Under the pieces are notes generated by a model. The model did no database searches, was not told where the DNA came from, and saw only the letters and a program-made list of their open reading frames with translations. From NCBI GenBank assembly GCA_028023455.1, contig JAQFVV010000275.1, positions 930,001 to 994,000 on the forward strand: a DNA stretch of 64,000 bases, in the 5' to 3' direction. The translations under genes were made by a program, and so were the position numbers. The stretch is from Epiperipatus broadwayi. Its lineage: Eukaryota; Onychophora; Udeonychophora; Euonychophora; Peripatidae. Every line of letters starts with the position of its first letter. Within the stretch, counting starts at the first letter, position 1. Below, one piece after another: positions 63,076 through 64,000 of this stretch.

Positions 63076-63204
63076 GTGTTGGAATGGCAATATGTTTTTA
63101 GGAGCAGCTACCGTTGCTCATGTATTTGTATATATTTTAAAAGGATACTACAGTATATAAAAATTAAGCACACATATATATTCAAAAAAAATATAATTTT
63201 ATAA
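63076..63204 (+). other. Possible alternative 3' exon of the growth-factor gene
   Basis: A strong pyrimidine tract ending TTTTTTCTAG (63075) is followed by a phase-0 frame that reads VLEWQYVFRSSYRCSCIC and stops at 63202-63204, 43 codons in total including the stop. The exon at 14135 ends in phase 0, so it could splice here instead of to 63675. The CxCxC motif resembles the ECTCTCR motif of the regular exon. Against it: the remaining codons are low-complexity and AT-rich, and short frames of this kind occur by chance. Confidence 0.25.
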
Positions 63205-63674
63205 TATGCCAAGAAAACTTGATATTTTTTTTGTTACTCAGCAAAGTATATGCTTAATCCAGTTCTAATTTCACTTTATATTTTGTTTTATGATCTTTTT
63301 GCATTTAAATATTACCTAATTTTAAAAACAACTATTTACTAATTTCTGATCCTCTCTTTCTGCATACCTAACAATAATGTATCTTTATATATTACTAGGA
63401 TATTTTATTCTTTTAAGTTTTTTTATATCTAAATCCACTTGCTAGAAATTCTTTTTATCACAATCATGAATAATATTTTGGCCATTTATTATATTCTATT
63501 TATTGTTCTACAATCTTTATATTTAGTTGTGCTATTTTTTTTTTTTTTACTAATAAAGTGAAAATGTGTGAAAAACATCAGTAAACCATAAATGAATAGT
63601 TCATGCTTGATTATAACATATTACTGTAAATCTTATACTTTAACTAATTAAATGATATTAATACATACTTTTAG

Positions 63675-63964
63675 GTAATTCAAGTTCGATATCCTCATAT
63701 TGGAGCAAAAAATTTTGAATATCGTGGAGTTGGTGATATTGAATTGGAGCAAGATGAAGAATGCACTTGCACTTGTCGAATAAAACCTGAACATTGCACT
63801 GACAAACAAGAACATAAAGATTGTCAATGTATTTGTAAAAATAAAGATGATACTGTTAAATGCAAGGGTGAAAATGTCATTTGGAACAATAAAGATTGCA
63901 AGTGTGAATGTAAAGATATTTTGGAATGCCCTAATGCTCAAGTTTTTAATAATAAAACATGCAA
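63675..63964 (+). CDS. PDGF/VEGF-family growth factor, exon with the end of the knot and a CxCxC tail
   Basis: Continues the domain from the exon at 14135-14325 in phase 0. VIQVRYPHIGAKNFEYRG is the strand region after the sixth cysteine, and DEECTCTCR supplies the seventh and eighth knot cysteines. After it comes a cysteine-rich tail with repeated CxCxC units: DCQCICK, DCKCECK and the start of a third (PNAQVFNNKTC), with 8 to 11 residues between each single Cys and the next unit. This is the silk-homology or Balbiani-ring-3 pattern of VEGF-C/D and many invertebrate PVF/VEGF proteins. The acceptor is TTTTAG at 63674; the donor is the strong GTGAGT at 63965, so the TGA at 63966 is not a stop and the exon ends in phase 2. 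The ATG at 63744 is a chance frame opening on the minus-strand side of the same text and not a start. More tail exons must follow. Confidence 0.93.
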
Positions 63965-64000
63965 GTGAGTATTTGTTTAATCTTTAAATAAATTTATATA

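Larger units (their letters stand above)
14326..63674 (+). other. Phase-0 intron of 49.3 kb in the growth-factor gene
   Basis: The donor GTAATT at 14326 and acceptor CTTTTAG ending at 63674 are both phase 0 and join ...SSKITKK to VIQVRYPHIG..., the usual order inside a PDGF/VEGF domain (strand after the sixth cysteine, then C-x-C). The intron is filled with LINE, LTR and unclassified repeats annotated separately. An internal alternative exon is possible at 63076. Whether a further short coding exon lies inside the intron cannot be excluded, but the domain needs none. Confidence 0.8.

Noticed and set aside
63648-63941. Minus-strand hydrophobic frame
   Set aside because: Antisense shadow of the growth-factor exon at 63675-63964.
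63744-63968. ATG at 63744 as the start of a small cysteine-rich secreted peptide, with a stop at 63966
   Set aside because: The upstream frame is open to a splice acceptor and matches the PDGF/VEGF fold; the stop lies within the strong donor GTGAGT.
1-64000. CRISPR array, bacterial operons or rRNA/tRNA genes
   Set aside because: No regularly spaced short repeats, no operon structure and no complete tRNA or rRNA sequence was recognised; the tRNA-like stretches in the D repeats are too diverged to be tRNA genes.

Overview
The window is AT-rich nuclear DNA from a metazoan, most likely an arthropod or another invertebrate. The evidence is spliced exons with GT/AG borders, non-LTR and LTR retrotransposon remains, long (TA)n microsatellites, and a PDGF/VEGF-type growth factor with a cysteine-rich CxCxC tail, as seen in invertebrate PVF/VEGF proteins. 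I cannot name the species. The window has no bacterial-style operons, no CRISPR and no convincing RNA gene.

The only host gene I can support is a PDGF/VEGF-family growth factor on the plus strand. One exon (14135-14325) carries the first six cystine-knot cysteines. The next recognised exon (63675-63964) carries the last two and the start of a silk-like (Balbiani-ring-3 type) CxCxC tail. Both borders of the intervening 49.3 kb intron are phase 0, so the frame continues across it. Upstream and downstream exons were not found. A possible alternative 3' exon with a CxCxC motif lies at 63076-63204.

Everything else is repeats, mostly inside that intron. (1) A LINE 3' fragment lies at 1-1310. A full-length but broken relative lies at 34160-41440 and is bounded by an exact 16-bp target-site duplication. 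(2) A set of large non-coding elements begins TGTA and ends YCA, and each is flanked by ATAT: 6095-8849, 10572-13920 (reversed), 28877-31876, 32337-41602 (which holds the full LINE) and 56644-59395; a possible sixth is at 50155-52886. They look like very large solo LTRs of a gypsy-like group that targets TA-rich DNA. (3) A complete but coding-poor LTR retrotransposon on the minus strand (44553-50143) has 1.7-kb LTRs, a tRNA-Lys-like primer site, a polypurine tract and a short coiled-coil, gag-like ORF.

(4) Older dispersed repeats are cut by these insertions. R1 is at 3134-4465 and again at 5108-6094 plus 8850-9236. R2 is a multi-kb repeat at 26220-42250 (split by nested insertions) and at 56003-60900. 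The D family has five copies with a possible tRNA-like module. (5) Palindromic elements lie at 1773-2615 and 61044-61363. Because several repeats exist both interrupted and uninterrupted in the same window, the order of insertion can be read directly: R1 and R2 first, then the TG...CA elements, then the LINE inside one of them.
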